A DNA stretch of 64,000 nt from Noviherbaspirillum suwonense (GTDB lineage Bacteria > Pseudomonadota > Gammaproteobacteria > Burkholderiales > Burkholderiaceae_D), in the NCBI RefSeq assembly GCF_900182955.1, contig NZ_FXUL01000006.1, positions 1-64,000 on the forward strand, written 5' to 3'. The first letter of the stretch is position 1, and every line of letters begins with the position of its first letter. Shown in pieces: positions 17,755-26,523 of this stretch. A program made the position numbers and the translations under genes. The notes beneath the pieces were generated by a model, which saw only the letters and a program-made list of their open reading frames with translations, searched no databases and was not told the origin of the DNA.

Positions 17755-19131
17755 ATGCATCCCATGCGATCGAACCGGCCTCGCCATGCCACGCTGACCG
17801 ATGCCGCGCAGCGCCTGCTGCGCCGGCTGGTGGATGTGCGCCCGGGGGAGACGGCCGCGCTGCTGGCCGGCTTCGCGTACTTCTTCTGCCTGCTGTCGGG
17901 CTACTACCTGCTGCGGCCGCTGCGCGATGCAATGGGCCTGGTCGGCGGCGCGGGCCAGCTGCAATGGCTATTTACCGCGACCTTTGTCGTCATGCTGCTG
18001 CTGGTGCCCGTGTTCGGGCTACTGGCCAGGCGCTGGCCGCCCAGCCACTTCGTCGCCATCATCTACCGCTTCTTCGCGATCAACATCCTTTGCTTCGGCG
18101 CGCTGTTCGCGGCCGGCGTGCAGGAACTGGCGGTGTCGCGCATCTTCTTTGTCTGGATCAGCGTCTACAACCTGTTCGTGGTCAGCATTTTCTGGAGCGT
18201 GCTGGCCGACCGCTTCAGCAGCGCGCAGGGACGCAGGCTGTTCGGCTTCATAGCCGCCGGCGGCACCGCGGGCGCACTGGCGGGGCCGGCGCTGGCCGCA
18301 TTGCTGGCGCAGAGCGCAGGCGTGGCGTGGCTGGCCGTGCTGGCGGCGCTGCTGCTCGAACTGGCGCTGCAATGCTGCCGCCGGCTGCAGCGGGAAGCGC
18401 CGGGCCAGACGTCCGCGCTCAAGCGCGACCAGGCGCTGGGCGGCAGCGTGCTCGCCGGGGTCAGGCTCATCATGCGCGACCGCTACCTGCTGGGCATCGT
18501 CGGCTACCTGCTGCTGCACAGCTTCGCATCGACCTTCCTCTACATGGAGCAGGGCCGCATCGTGGCTGCCAGCCTGGCGGGCACCGCGGCCCGCACGCAG
18601 CTGTTTGCGACGGCCGACCTCGCGGTCTCCTGTCTTTCCCTGCTGCTGCAGGTCGCGGTGACAGGGCAGGTGCTGCGCCGTTTCGGCGTGGTGGCCGGGC
18701 TGGTCCTGCTGCCGCTGGCAGGCATGGCGGCTTTCGTCGCCATTGCGCTCTGGCCAACGCTCGTCGTGCTGGTCGCGGCGCAGGGCATACGCCGCGCGGT
18801 CGACTATGCATTGTCGCGGCCGGCGCGCGAAGTGCTGTTCACGGTCGTCAGCAGGGAAGCCAAGTACAAGGCCAAGAGCGTGATCGAGACCGTGGTCTAC
18901 CGCGGCGGCGACGCGGCCAGCGGATGGCTCGCGGCGCTGGCGGCATCCGCCGGCATCGGCTTCGGCGGCATGGCGATGCTGTGGCTGGCGCCGGTGGCAG
19001 GCTGGGTGGCCTTGTCGGCGTGGCTGGCGCGGCGGCAGGAATCGATGGCGTCGGCTGGCAGTCCGGCGCCTGCCCGAACTGGCAGTCCCCAACCCTTATC
19101 CAGGAGCGCAGATGAAAACCTTCCCCAATGA
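17755..19131 (+). CDS. NTP/NDP-exchange-type MFS transporter
   Basis: This 458-residue protein has about 12 membrane helices. The start of the membrane domain, 'YFFCLLSGYYLLRPLRDAMG', and 'RPAREVLFTVVSREAKYKAK' are typical of the family related to ATP/ADP translocases of intracellular bacteria that also has many members in free-living proteobacteria. In the latter, nucleotide exchange has not been established, so the substrate is unknown. It overlaps the following aldo/keto reductase gene by 20 bases, so the two are likely co-expressed. Confidence 0.75.
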   Translation: MHPMRSNRPRHATLTDAAQRLLRRLVDVRPGETAALLAGFAYFFCLLSGYYLLRPLRDAMGLVGGAGQLQWLFTATFVVMLLLVPVFGLLARRWPPSHFVAIIYRFFAINILCFGALFAAGVQELAVSRIFFVWISVYNLFVVSIFWSVLADRFSSAQGRRLFGFIAAGGTAGALAGPALAALLAQSAGVAWLAVLAALLLELALQCCRRLQREAPGQTSALKRDQALGGSVLAGVRLIMRDRYLLGIVGYLLLHSFASTFLYMEQGRIVAASLAGTAARTQLFATADLAVSCLSLLLQVAVTGQVLRRFGVVAGLVLLPLAGMAAFVAIALWPTLVVLVAAQGIRRAVDYALSRPAREVLFTVVSREAKYKAKSVIETVVYRGGDAASGWLAALAASAGIGFGGMAMLWLAPVAGWVALSAWLARRQESMASAGSPAPARTGSPQPLSRSADENLPQ

Positions 19132-20083
19132 CCATGGCGACCCGGCAAGCATGCCCCGCGCGCGTTTCCTGCGCCTCGGCGCGGCCGTGGCGGCGCAGCT
19201 TGCCATCGCGCCGCTGCATGCGCAGGGCGTGGCCGCGGCTCCCGCCGCAGCGACGCGCATGCACCAGCGCGCCATCCCCTCCAGCGGCGAACAGCTGGGC
19301 ATCATAGGCTGCGGCACCTGGCAGACCTTCGATGTCGGCGCTGCCGCGGAAGACCGCAAGCGCCTGGCCGACGTTCTGCAGATCATGTTCGATGCCGGCG
19401 GCTCGGTGGTCGACAGCTCGCCGATGTATGGCCGCTCGGAAGCCGTCACCGGCGACCTGCTGACGCAGATGGGCAAGCATGACCGCGCCTTCGTCGCCAC
19501 CAAGGTCTGGACCCGCGGCGCGGCTGAGGGCGTGCGCCAGATGGAGGAATCGATGCGCCTGCTGCAGCACAAGCGCATCGAGCTGATGCAGATCCATAAC
19601 CTGGTCGACTGGCGGACGCACCTGAAAACGCTGCGCGCGTGGAAGGCGGAAGGGCGCATCAAGTACCTTGGCATCACGCATTACACCGAAAGCGCGTTCG
19701 GCGAACTCGAAGCCATCATGAAGGCGGAAAAGCTGGACTTCGTGCAGCTGAATTACTCGCTGGGCGACCGCGCCGCCGAAGCACGCCTGCTGCCGCTCGC
19801 GGCCGAGCGCGGCATCGCGGTGCTGGTGAACCAGCCGTTCGGCGGCGGCGGCCTTTTGCGCAGCCTTGCGGACAAGCCGCTGCCTGCATGGGCCAACGAC
19901 ATCGGCTGCGCCAGCTGGGCGCAGGTGCTGCTGAAATACGTGGTCAGCCATCCGGCGGTCACCTGCGCGATCCCCGGCACCAGCAGGCCGCAGCACATGC
20001 GGGACAACGTGGCGGCCGGGATGGGCATCGTGCCGGACGCAGCAATGCGGCGCAGGATGGCGGATGAATGGCGTAGCCGCTAA
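19112..20083 (+). CDS. exported aldo/keto reductase
   Basis: The 323-residue product has a hydrophobic leader ('RARFLRLGAAVAAQLAIAPL') ending in 'LHAQG', then an aldo/keto reductase barrel: 'GSVVDSSPMYGRSEAVTG' (Asp/Tyr site), 'ATKVWTRG', 'ELMQIHNLVDW', 'KYLGITHYTES' and 'CAIPGTSRPQHM' (NADP-binding end). The leader has an RARFLR stretch reminiscent of, but not a strict match to, a Tat twin-arginine motif. Folded-state export of an NADP enzyme would favour Tat. It overlaps the upstream transporter gene. Confidence 0.75.
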   Translation: MKTFPNDHGDPASMPRARFLRLGAAVAAQLAIAPLHAQGVAAAPAAATRMHQRAIPSSGEQLGIIGCGTWQTFDVGAAAEDRKRLADVLQIMFDAGGSVVDSSPMYGRSEAVTGDLLTQMGKHDRAFVATKVWTRGAAEGVRQMEESMRLLQHKRIELMQIHNLVDWRTHLKTLRAWKAEGRIKYLGITHYTESAFGELEAIMKAEKLDFVQLNYSLGDRAAEARLLPLAAERGIAVLVNQPFGGGGLLRSLADKPLPAWANDIGCASWAQVLLKYVVSHPAVTCAIPGTSRPQHMRDNVAAGMGIVPDAAMRRRMADEWRSR

Positions 20084-20102
20084 ACTGGCAAACAGAATGC
20101 GT

Positions 20103-20203
20103 GGGGTCTAATAAGCGAAGCGCATTACACCACTGGTTCAATGACTACCGGCGCCTGTTCGCAACGGCTGGTGTAATGCGCTGGCGCTTATTGCACCCTG
20201 CAC
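20103..20203. repeat. ~100-bp palindromic element, copy 1
   Basis: Two ~30-base arms in inverted orientation ('aataagcgaagcgcattaca' left; 'tgtaatgcgctggcgcttat' right) enclose about 35 bases. The whole unit matches the reverse complement of 21593-21694 by eye, including the central 'cgcctgttcg'. It sits between the aldo/keto reductase and the MFS gene. It looks like a REP/BIME-like or MITE-like dispersed repeat. Confidence 0.85.
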
Positions 20204-20273
20204 CCGGTTCGCGCTCGCTGTTTGCCATGCGATCATGCGCCTGCTTCCAATAACAATAACGGGACACCGCTTC

Positions 20274-21449
20274 ATGCTCAATCGTCTTCCATTCACCTGG
20301 TGGTCGCTGGCGCTGGCCGGCTTGTGCGCAAACATGATAGGCATCGGCATCGGCCGCTTTTCCTATGTGCCGCTGCTGCCGCTGATCATCGATGGCGGCT
20401 GGGCCACGCCGTCCGGCGCGGCCCAACTGGCCGCCGCCAACCTGATCGGCTACCTGATCGGCGCGCTGGCAGCGCATCCGCTGGCGGTGCGGCTGGGCGC
20501 GCCGGCCGTGATCCGCGGCGCGATGCTGGCCCTGCTTTTCAGCCTGGTGGCTTGCGCCTTCCAGCCGGCGCTTGCATGGCTATGGATCTGGCGCTGCCTG
20601 GCCGGCGCCACTGGCGGCCTGGTCATCATTCTCGCGGCGCCGCATGTGCTGAGCCAGGTCGATGCAAAGGTGCGCGGCAGGGCGGTGGGGCTGGTGTTCT
20701 CGGGCATCGGCCTGGGCGTGGTGTTCTCCGGCTTTGCGGTGCCGGCATTCGGCGCCCGTCATCTGCAGGCGGCGTGGCTGGCGCTGGCGGCCTGCGCCGC
20801 CATTGCGATCGTCTATGCGTGGCCCAAGTTCGCCAGCGACGCCCGGCCGCGCCTGGCTGCGCCGCCCGGCCCGCTGCTGCCGCGCGGCGCAATGCTGGCG
20901 CTGCTGTGCGCGTATCCGCTCGACGCGATCGGCTACCTGCCGCATACGGTGTTCTGGGTCGAGTACCTGGTGCACGGCCTGTCGATGCCGATGTCGGTCG
21001 GCGGCGCATTCTGGGCCGTGTTCGGCGCAGGCGCGGCCATCGGGCCGCTGCTGACCGGCATGATCGCCGACCGCCTGGGCTTCCGCCTGACCGTCATCGG
21101 CTGCATGGCATGCAAGGCGTTCGCGGTGGCGCTGCCGCTCATGTCGACCTCCACCGCCGCGCTGTTCGTCTCATCGTTCATGGTCGGCGCGCTGACGCCC
21201 GGCCTGGTGGCGGTGGCGTCCGGCCGCGCGCTGGAAATCGTCGGCCCCGGCGCGCACCAGCGCAACTGGGCAATGATGACCTTCCTGTATGCGCTGATGC
21301 AGGCGCTGGGCGGCTATGCGATGGCGGCGCTGTACGGAGCGCTGCATTCGTTCGATCTGCTGTTTGCGATTGGCGCGTCGGCGCTGCTGGTGGCCGCGGT
21401 CATTGCCAGCCTGGGCGGCAGGCCGCAGGTCGCTGCGGCCCGGGATTGA
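20274..21449 (+). CDS. YbfB/YjiJ family MFS transporter
   Basis: This 391-residue protein has about 12 membrane helices. 'MIGIGIGRFSYVPLLPLII' at helix 1 and 'ANLIGYLIGALAAHPL' at helix 2 are typical of the YbfB/YjiJ MFS group, whose substrates are unknown. The ATG at 20274 has a weak 'ggga' upstream; an ATG at 20235 in the same frame is the alternative. The gene is framed by two inverted copies of the ~100-bp palindromic element. Confidence 0.78.
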   Translation: MLNRLPFTWWSLALAGLCANMIGIGIGRFSYVPLLPLIIDGGWATPSGAAQLAAANLIGYLIGALAAHPLAVRLGAPAVIRGAMLALLFSLVACAFQPALAWLWIWRCLAGATGGLVIILAAPHVLSQVDAKVRGRAVGLVFSGIGLGVVFSGFAVPAFGARHLQAAWLALAACAAIAIVYAWPKFASDARPRLAAPPGPLLPRGAMLALLCAYPLDAIGYLPHTVFWVEYLVHGLSMPMSVGGAFWAVFGAGAAIGPLLTGMIADRLGFRLTVIGCMACKAFAVALPLMSTSTAALFVSSFMVGALTPGLVAVASGRALEIVGPGAHQRNWAMMTFLYALMQALGGYAMAALYGALHSFDLLFAIGASALLVAAVIASLGGRPQVAAARD

Positions 21450-21592
21450 GCGGACCGTCCGGCGCCGCTGCAAGCGACCTGCGGCACACGGGATGCATGC
21501 GGCCTTCCCAGTCGTGCGGGATTATTCGCAGCCCGGAAGCAGGTAAGGGAAGGGTTTATGCCAATCCTGGTTCATAAGGTGCGATGGAAATC

Positions 21593-21694
21593 TGCAGGGT
21601 GTAACAAGCGGAGTGCACTACATCATTCGCTACGAACAGGCGACGGTAATTGATTGGCCATTGGTGTAATGCGCTTTGCTTCTTACACCCTGCA
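21593..21694. repeat. ~100-bp palindromic element, copy 2 (inverted)
   Basis: The outer ends are a perfect 'tgcagggtgtaa' / 'ttacaccctgca' inverted repeat. The arms continue imperfectly for about 30 bases, and the centre contains 'cgaacaggcg', the reverse complement of 'cgcctgttcg' in copy 1. The orientation is opposite to copy 1, so the pair brackets the MFS gene. Confidence 0.85.
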
Positions 21695-21755
21695 AGCCAC
21701 GCGGGCAAATCGGAACCCTCAATCTCATCCGGTATGCCATGACTTCGGATTGGTA

Positions 21756-22793
21756 TTAATCCAACCCGCCCCGGCTTTCCAGCGAGTACTTGCGTTCACG
21801 CCAGCGCAGCACGACCTCGGCGACCTGCTCCGGCGTGATGCGCCGCATGCAGTCGCATTCGTCCGCATTGGCGCAATGGCCGCAGCCCTGCGGCTGGCAC
21901 AGCACTTCGGCCTGCGTGCCGAGCGCGCCCCAACGCTCCGGGTCGATCGGCCTGATCGGCGGAAACAGGCCCAGCGTCGGCCGGCCCAGCGCCGCCGACA
22001 TGTGCAGCGGGCCGGTGCCGCTTGCCACCAGGCCGTCGGCCGCGCCGATGAAGGCGGTCAGCACGCCCAGGTCCCAGGCGCCGCAGACATTGCTTACATT
22101 GGGCTGCGCCAGCAGGTCCGGCGCCTGCGCGGCAATCCACGCGCCTTCCTTTGCGCTGCCGGTAATGAAGATGGCGATATCGTCATGCGCCTGCAGCAGC
22201 CGCGCCAGCGCGGTGTAATGCGCGATCGGCCATTCGCGGCCATTGCCGTTGGACTTCGGATGCAGGACCAGGTTGAAGCTGCCGGCAGGCAGCGCCGGCT
22301 CGGCCCGGTAGGGCGGGGCGGTCAGCCGGTAGAGCGGCGGTATGTCCGCCAGCGCCGGCGTGACATCCATGCCCAGCGGCTGCAGCAGCGCGAAGTTCAG
22401 CTGCGCCTCGTGCAGGCGCGACTTGACCCGGCTGAAGTGCGCAAGGCGGTTGCAGGTCAGCCAGTGAAACCAGCGGTGGCTGGTGCCGACCCGGCGCGCA
22501 ATGCCGGCGCGTTTCGCGGCCCAGGCGATGCGCCGGTCCGGCTTCGCATGGATGATGGTGTCGACGCCGGATGCCGCCAGCCAGGCGGCGGCATCGTCAA
22601 GCTGGTCGGACTCCACCACGTAATCGACCGCGTCGCAGCAGCGCACCAGCGGCGCCGCATAGCTGCGGCACAGGAAGCCGATGCGGATACCGGGATAGCG
22701 CTGCTTCAGGTAGCCTGCCAGCGGCAGCGTCAGCACCACGTCGCCGATGTTGTCGGTGCGGCAGATCAGCACGTGCGCGAGTTCAGGCTTCAT
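21756..22793 (-). CDS. glycosyltransferase family 9 (heptosyltransferase-like)
   Basis: The 345-residue product has the GT9 pattern: N-terminal 'ILICRTDNIGDVVLTLPLAGYLK'-type loop (here 'VLICRTDNIGDVVLTLP'), the middle 'FNLVLHPKSNGNGREWP', and the C-terminal donor site 'GLVASGTGPLHMSAALG'. GT9 enzymes add heptose or related sugars to the lipopolysaccharide core at the inner membrane. A Cys-rich end ('CQPQGCGHCANADECDC') resembles the metal-binding-like tail often seen in this family. It overlaps the upstream GT2 gene by 11 bases. Confidence 0.85.
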   Translation of the reverse strand: MKPELAHVLICRTDNIGDVVLTLPLAGYLKQRYPGIRIGFLCRSYAAPLVRCCDAVDYVVESDQLDDAAAWLAASGVDTIIHAKPDRRIAWAAKRAGIARRVGTSHRWFHWLTCNRLAHFSRVKSRLHEAQLNFALLQPLGMDVTPALADIPPLYRLTAPPYRAEPALPAGSFNLVLHPKSNGNGREWPIAHYTALARLLQAHDDIAIFITGSAKEGAWIAAQAPDLLAQPNVSNVCGAWDLGVLTAFIGAADGLVASGTGPLHMSAALGRPTLGLFPPIRPIDPERWGALGTQAEVLCQPQGCGHCANADECDCMRRITPEQVAEVVLRWRERKYSLESRGGLD

Positions 22794-23544
22794 TGCGGCC
22801 TTCCGCTTCGGTCAGCAGCATCAGCTTGAAATACTTGTGGTAGGTGCTTTCGGCGGTGGAGATGGCCACCATCAGGCCGGCCCGGCCGTCGAGAAAGCCG
22901 CGCTTGGCGACATAGGAACGCAGGAAGGCGGTGCATCCATGCAGGATGGCCTTGCCCAGCCCGCCGCGCTTGCCGGCTTCGAAGGCCTGGCGCGCGCCCA
23001 GCGACGAATACTGCTCCAGCTTGCGCAGGTAGGCGCTGTCGTCGCGATAGCTGTAGTGGATGATGGGATTCTTCAGCCGCCCCGCGCCGCGCTCGTCGAC
23101 GACGATGCGTTCATGCACCAGGTCGTCGGAAAACCGGGCGCTGCCGCGCCGGAACAGCCTGACGATATGGTCCGGGTACCAGCCCGCATGGCGGATGAAA
23201 TGGCCGCAGAAGCTCGACAGCCGCGGCAGCAGGTAGGCCTGGTGCGCGGGCTGCGCGATGGCGGCCAGGATCTCGCCGCGCAGCGCCTCGGTAATGCGTT
23301 CGTCGGCATCGAGCGACAGCACCCATTCGCCGAGCGCGGCGTCGAGCGCCCGGTTTTTCTGCGGCCCGAAGCCGGGCCAGTCGGCCTCGATCACTGTTGC
23401 GCCGGCGGCGCGGGCAATGGCGACGGTGCCGTCGGTGCTGCCCGAATCCACTATAATCCGCTGATCCGCGAAGCTGACACTGTCCAGGCAAGCCTGGATG
23501 TTGTCAGCTTCGTTTTTCGTAATGATGATGACCGACAGTTTCAT
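22783..23544 (-). CDS. glycosyltransferase family 2 (WaaE/KdtX-like)
   Basis: This 253-residue protein starts 'MKLSVIIITKNEADNIQACL', with the GT2 nucleotide-sugar motif 'IIVDSGSTDGTVAIA' and the metal-binding 'SLDADERIT'. The C-terminal half, with 'HAGWYPDHIVRLFRRG' and 'VHERIVV', is the WaaE/KdtX type that adds glucose to the inner core. The ATG at 23544 is chosen because the longer frame shows no family match. It is the first gene of a minus-strand pair, divergent from msbA. Confidence 0.85.
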   Translation of the reverse strand: MKLSVIIITKNEADNIQACLDSVSFADQRIIVDSGSTDGTVAIARAAGATVIEADWPGFGPQKNRALDAALGEWVLSLDADERITEALRGEILAAIAQPAHQAYLLPRLSSFCGHFIRHAGWYPDHIVRLFRRGSARFSDDLVHERIVVDERGAGRLKNPIIHYSYRDDSAYLRKLEQYSSLGARQAFEAGKRGGLGKAILHGCTAFLRSYVAKRGFLDGRAGLMVAISTAESTYHKYFKLMLLTEAEGRNEA

Positions 23545-23680
23545 GGGAGTGCAATGGAGGCGATGTTGCATAACCGCGGCGGCCGCCGCGCGGCATGGAT
23601 TGTAATCGGTTTTACCATCGCTTCCCGCCGCTGCGCACCATGACCGGATTTCCCTTTCCCATGATCCACCGAGTTCAACC

Positions 23681-25420
23681 ATGAAGATCCCGCCGCATTT
23701 CAGGCGGGCGCTTGCCATGTTCCGGCCCTACAAGACCAGGCTGGCGCTGGCTTTCCTCGGCATGATCCTGACGGCTTCCACCGAACCGATGTTCCCCGCC
23801 GTGATGCGGGTTCTGCTGGACCGCGGCTTCGTCGGCAAGCCCACGCTGCAGCTATGGATGGTGCCGGTGGCCGTGGTCGGCATCTTCGTCCTGCGCGGCA
23901 TCTCGACCTTCCTCACCAGCTACATGATGACCTGGGTGACGACGATGCTGCTCAACGCGATACGGGCGCAGATGTTCGCCCGCGTGCTCGACGTGCCGGC
24001 TTCCTTTTACGCCAGCAGCTCGGTCGGCAAGGTCATCAACGGCATGATGTTCGAGGCGCAGCAGGTGATCGACATGGTGCGCAACGTGCTGACCTCGCTG
24101 ATCCGCGACAGCCTGACCGTCATCGTGCTGCTGGCCTTCCTGATCTGGCTCAACTGGCGCCTGACCATCGTGGCGCTGGTGCTGCTGCCGCTGACGGCGG
24201 TGGTGGTGCGCCTGACCGGCAAGCGGGTGCGCAAGCTCACGCGCGAGTACCTGGAGATCAATGCCGAACTGACCCAGGTGATCGAGGAGACCACCCGCGC
24301 CAACCAGGTGATCAAGATCTTCGGCGGCCAGAAATATGAAAACGACCGCTTCGAGGCGCGCGCGGCCAAGCTGCGCCGCTACTCGATGCGCATGGCCAGC
24401 ACGCTGGCCGCGACCGTGCCCATCACCCAGATCATGGCGGCCTGCGCGGTCGCGACCGTGATCGTCATCGCGCTGATCCAGTCCTCGCGCGGCCAGTCCA
24501 CGGTGGGCGACTTCGTTTCCTTCATCACCGCGATGCTGATGCTGCTGACGCCGCTGAAGCGCCTGGCCGAAGTCAGCGGCCCGCTGCAGCGCGGCCTGGC
24601 GGCGTCGGAAGCCGTGTTCGGGCTGATCGACGCCAAGCCCGAGCGCACCACCGGCGAGACGCTGCCGCAGCGCGCCCAGGGCAGGCTGGAGTTCGCCGAC
24701 GTCAGCTTCACCTATCCGGGGCAGGCCCAGCGGGCGCTGTCCGGCATCAACCTGAGCATCATGCCGGGCGAGACCGTGGCCTTCGTCGGCATGTCGGGCG
24801 GCGGCAAGACGACGCTGGTCAGCCTGGTGCCCAATTTCTTCAGCGCCAGCAGCGGCGAGATCCGGCTCGACGGCCGCAACATCGAGGAGATCGCGCTGCC
24901 CAGCCTGCGCGCGCAGATCGCGATGGTCAGCCAGAGCGTGGTGCTGTTCGACGACACCGTGGCCGCCAATATCGCCTACGGCGACCCGTCGCCCGACATC
25001 GCGCGGGTGCAGGCGGCGGTGCGCGCGGCCTACCTGAGCGATGTCGTGGCGCAGCTTCCTGCCGGACTGGACACGGTCATCGGCGACAACGGCAACCGGC
25101 TTTCCGGCGGCCAGCGGCAGCGGATGGCGATTGCGCGGGCCATCTACAAGGATGCGCCCATCCTGATCCTCGACGAAGCCACGTCCGCGCTGGATACCGA
25201 GTCGGAGCGGGCGGTGCAGGCGGCGCTGGAGACCCTGATGCAGGGCCGCACCACGCTCGTCATTGCGCATCGGCTGTCCACCATCGAGCGCGCGGACCGC
25301 ATCGTGGTGCTGGTCGGCGGGCAGGTGGTGGAAGTCGGCTCGCATGAGCAGCTGCTGGAACGCGACGGCACCTATGCCAGCCTCTATCACCTGCAATTCG
25401 CCAAGGACATCGCCGCATGA
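23681..25420 (+). CDS. msbA: lipid A/LPS flippase ABC transporter MsbA
   Basis: The 579-residue half-transporter has an N-terminal six-helix membrane domain and a C-terminal ATPase with Walker A 'GMSGGGKTTL', signature 'LSGGQRQRM', Walker B 'ILILDEATSALD' and the switch 'IAHRLST'. The length and the neighbours (WaaE-like, GT9, waaF) support MsbA, which flips lipid A-core across the inner membrane. Its stop overlaps the waaF start (ATGA). Confidence 0.92.
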   Translation: MKIPPHFRRALAMFRPYKTRLALAFLGMILTASTEPMFPAVMRVLLDRGFVGKPTLQLWMVPVAVVGIFVLRGISTFLTSYMMTWVTTMLLNAIRAQMFARVLDVPASFYASSSVGKVINGMMFEAQQVIDMVRNVLTSLIRDSLTVIVLLAFLIWLNWRLTIVALVLLPLTAVVVRLTGKRVRKLTREYLEINAELTQVIEETTRANQVIKIFGGQKYENDRFEARAAKLRRYSMRMASTLAATVPITQIMAACAVATVIVIALIQSSRGQSTVGDFVSFITAMLMLLTPLKRLAEVSGPLQRGLAASEAVFGLIDAKPERTTGETLPQRAQGRLEFADVSFTYPGQAQRALSGINLSIMPGETVAFVGMSGGGKTTLVSLVPNFFSASSGEIRLDGRNIEEIALPSLRAQIAMVSQSVVLFDDTVAANIAYGDPSPDIARVQAAVRAAYLSDVVAQLPAGLDTVIGDNGNRLSGGQRQRMAIARAIYKDAPILILDEATSALDTESERAVQAALETLMQGRTTLVIAHRLSTIERADRIVVLVGGQVVEVGSHEQLLERDGTYASLYHLQFAKDIAA

Positions 25421-26463
25421 GCGCCGGCGCGCCGCGCCTGCTGGTGATTTCGCCCAACTGGATAGGCGATGCGGTGATGGCGCAGCCGCTGCTTCAGCTG
25501 CTCCGGCGCCAGCACCCGGACAGCCCGATCGACGTGCTGGCGCCGGGCTGGGTCGCGCCGGTATGGCGCGCGATGCAGGAAGTCGACACCGTCATCGAGG
25601 CGCCGTTCCGGCATGGCGCGCTGCAGCTGCGCGAGCGCTGGGCTTTTGCGCGGCAGCTGCGCAAGCGTGCTTACGGCGCGGCCTACGTGCTGCCCAACAC
25701 GCTGAAGTTTGCGCTGATCCCGTGGCTGGCCGGCATACCGAAGCGGGTCGGCTACCGCGGCGAAATGCGCTATGGCCTGCTGAACGTGGTGCACCGCGAC
25801 GAACGCAAGCCGAAGCGGCCGATGGTGTCCTTTTACGCGGCGCTGGCGTCGGCGCCGGTCGCGGTTGCGCCGCCGCCGGGCGCATTGCCGCGGCCGGCGC
25901 TTTCCGCGTCGGCGGCGCAGCAGGCCTATGCGCTGGAACAGGCCGGGCTGGATGCGTCGCGGCCGCTGCTGGTGTTTGCGCCGGGCGCCGAATTCGGCTC
26001 GGCCAAGCGCTGGCCTGCCGTGCATTTCGCCGAGCTGGCCAATACCGTGCTGGAGAAGCTGCCCGACATGCAGATTGCCCTGCTGGGTTCGGGCAAGGAC
26101 AGGCCGGTCTGCGACGAGATCGTGGCGCTGGCGCCAGCCGTGCACAACCTGGCCGGCTCGACCTCGCTGGACCAGGCGATCGCACTGATTGCCGCGTCGC
26201 GCGCGGTCGTCAGCAACGACTCCGGCCTGCTGCATATCGCGTCGGCGCTCAACCGCGCCATCGTGGCGCTGTACGGCCCGACCGACCCGGCCCATGCGCC
26301 GCCGTTTTCGGATGTCGCGCAATCGCTGTGGCTGCACCTGGAATGTTCACCCTGCAGGAAGCGGGAATGCCCGCTCGGGCATCACAACTGCATGCGGCAA
26401 ATGAGCGCCGACATGGTGTGGCAGCCGCTGCAGGCGATGCTCCGGAATCCACCAGCTTCGTAG
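25417..26463 (+). CDS. waaF: LPS heptosyltransferase II
   Basis: This 348-residue GT9 protein has 'LVISPNWIGDAVMAQPLLQLL' in the N-terminal domain, 'VFAPGAEFGSAKRWPAVHFAEL' in the middle and 'VSNDSGLLHIASALNR' at the donor site, the pattern of WaaF. The 'CSPCRKRECPLGHHNCM' segment is also usual in WaaF. It overlaps msbA by four bases. Its stop codon is the first three bases of a dispersed repeat arm (26461-26493). Confidence 0.9.
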   Translation: MSAGAPRLLVISPNWIGDAVMAQPLLQLLRRQHPDSPIDVLAPGWVAPVWRAMQEVDTVIEAPFRHGALQLRERWAFARQLRKRAYGAAYVLPNTLKFALIPWLAGIPKRVGYRGEMRYGLLNVVHRDERKPKRPMVSFYAALASAPVAVAPPPGALPRPALSASAAQQAYALEQAGLDASRPLLVFAPGAEFGSAKRWPAVHFAELANTVLEKLPDMQIALLGSGKDRPVCDEIVALAPAVHNLAGSTSLDQAIALIAASRAVVSNDSGLLHIASALNRAIVALYGPTDPAHAPPFSDVAQSLWLHLECSPCRKRECPLGHHNCMRQMSADMVWQPLQAMLRNPPAS

Positions 26464-26493
26464 GGTGTAACAAGCGAAGCGCATTGCACCCTA
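26461..26493. repeat. solo arm of the palindromic repeat family
   Basis: The segment 'gggtgtaacaagcgaagcgc' plus 'attgcaccc' is an imperfect palindrome that matches a single arm of the ~100-bp elements at 20103 and 21593. It lies between the convergent waaF and rng genes and supplies the waaF stop codon. A short 6-bp tandem repeat 'ctacgg' (three copies) follows. Confidence 0.8.
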
Positions 26494-26523
26494 CGGCTAC
26501 GGCTACGGCTGCGGCCGGGCGCT

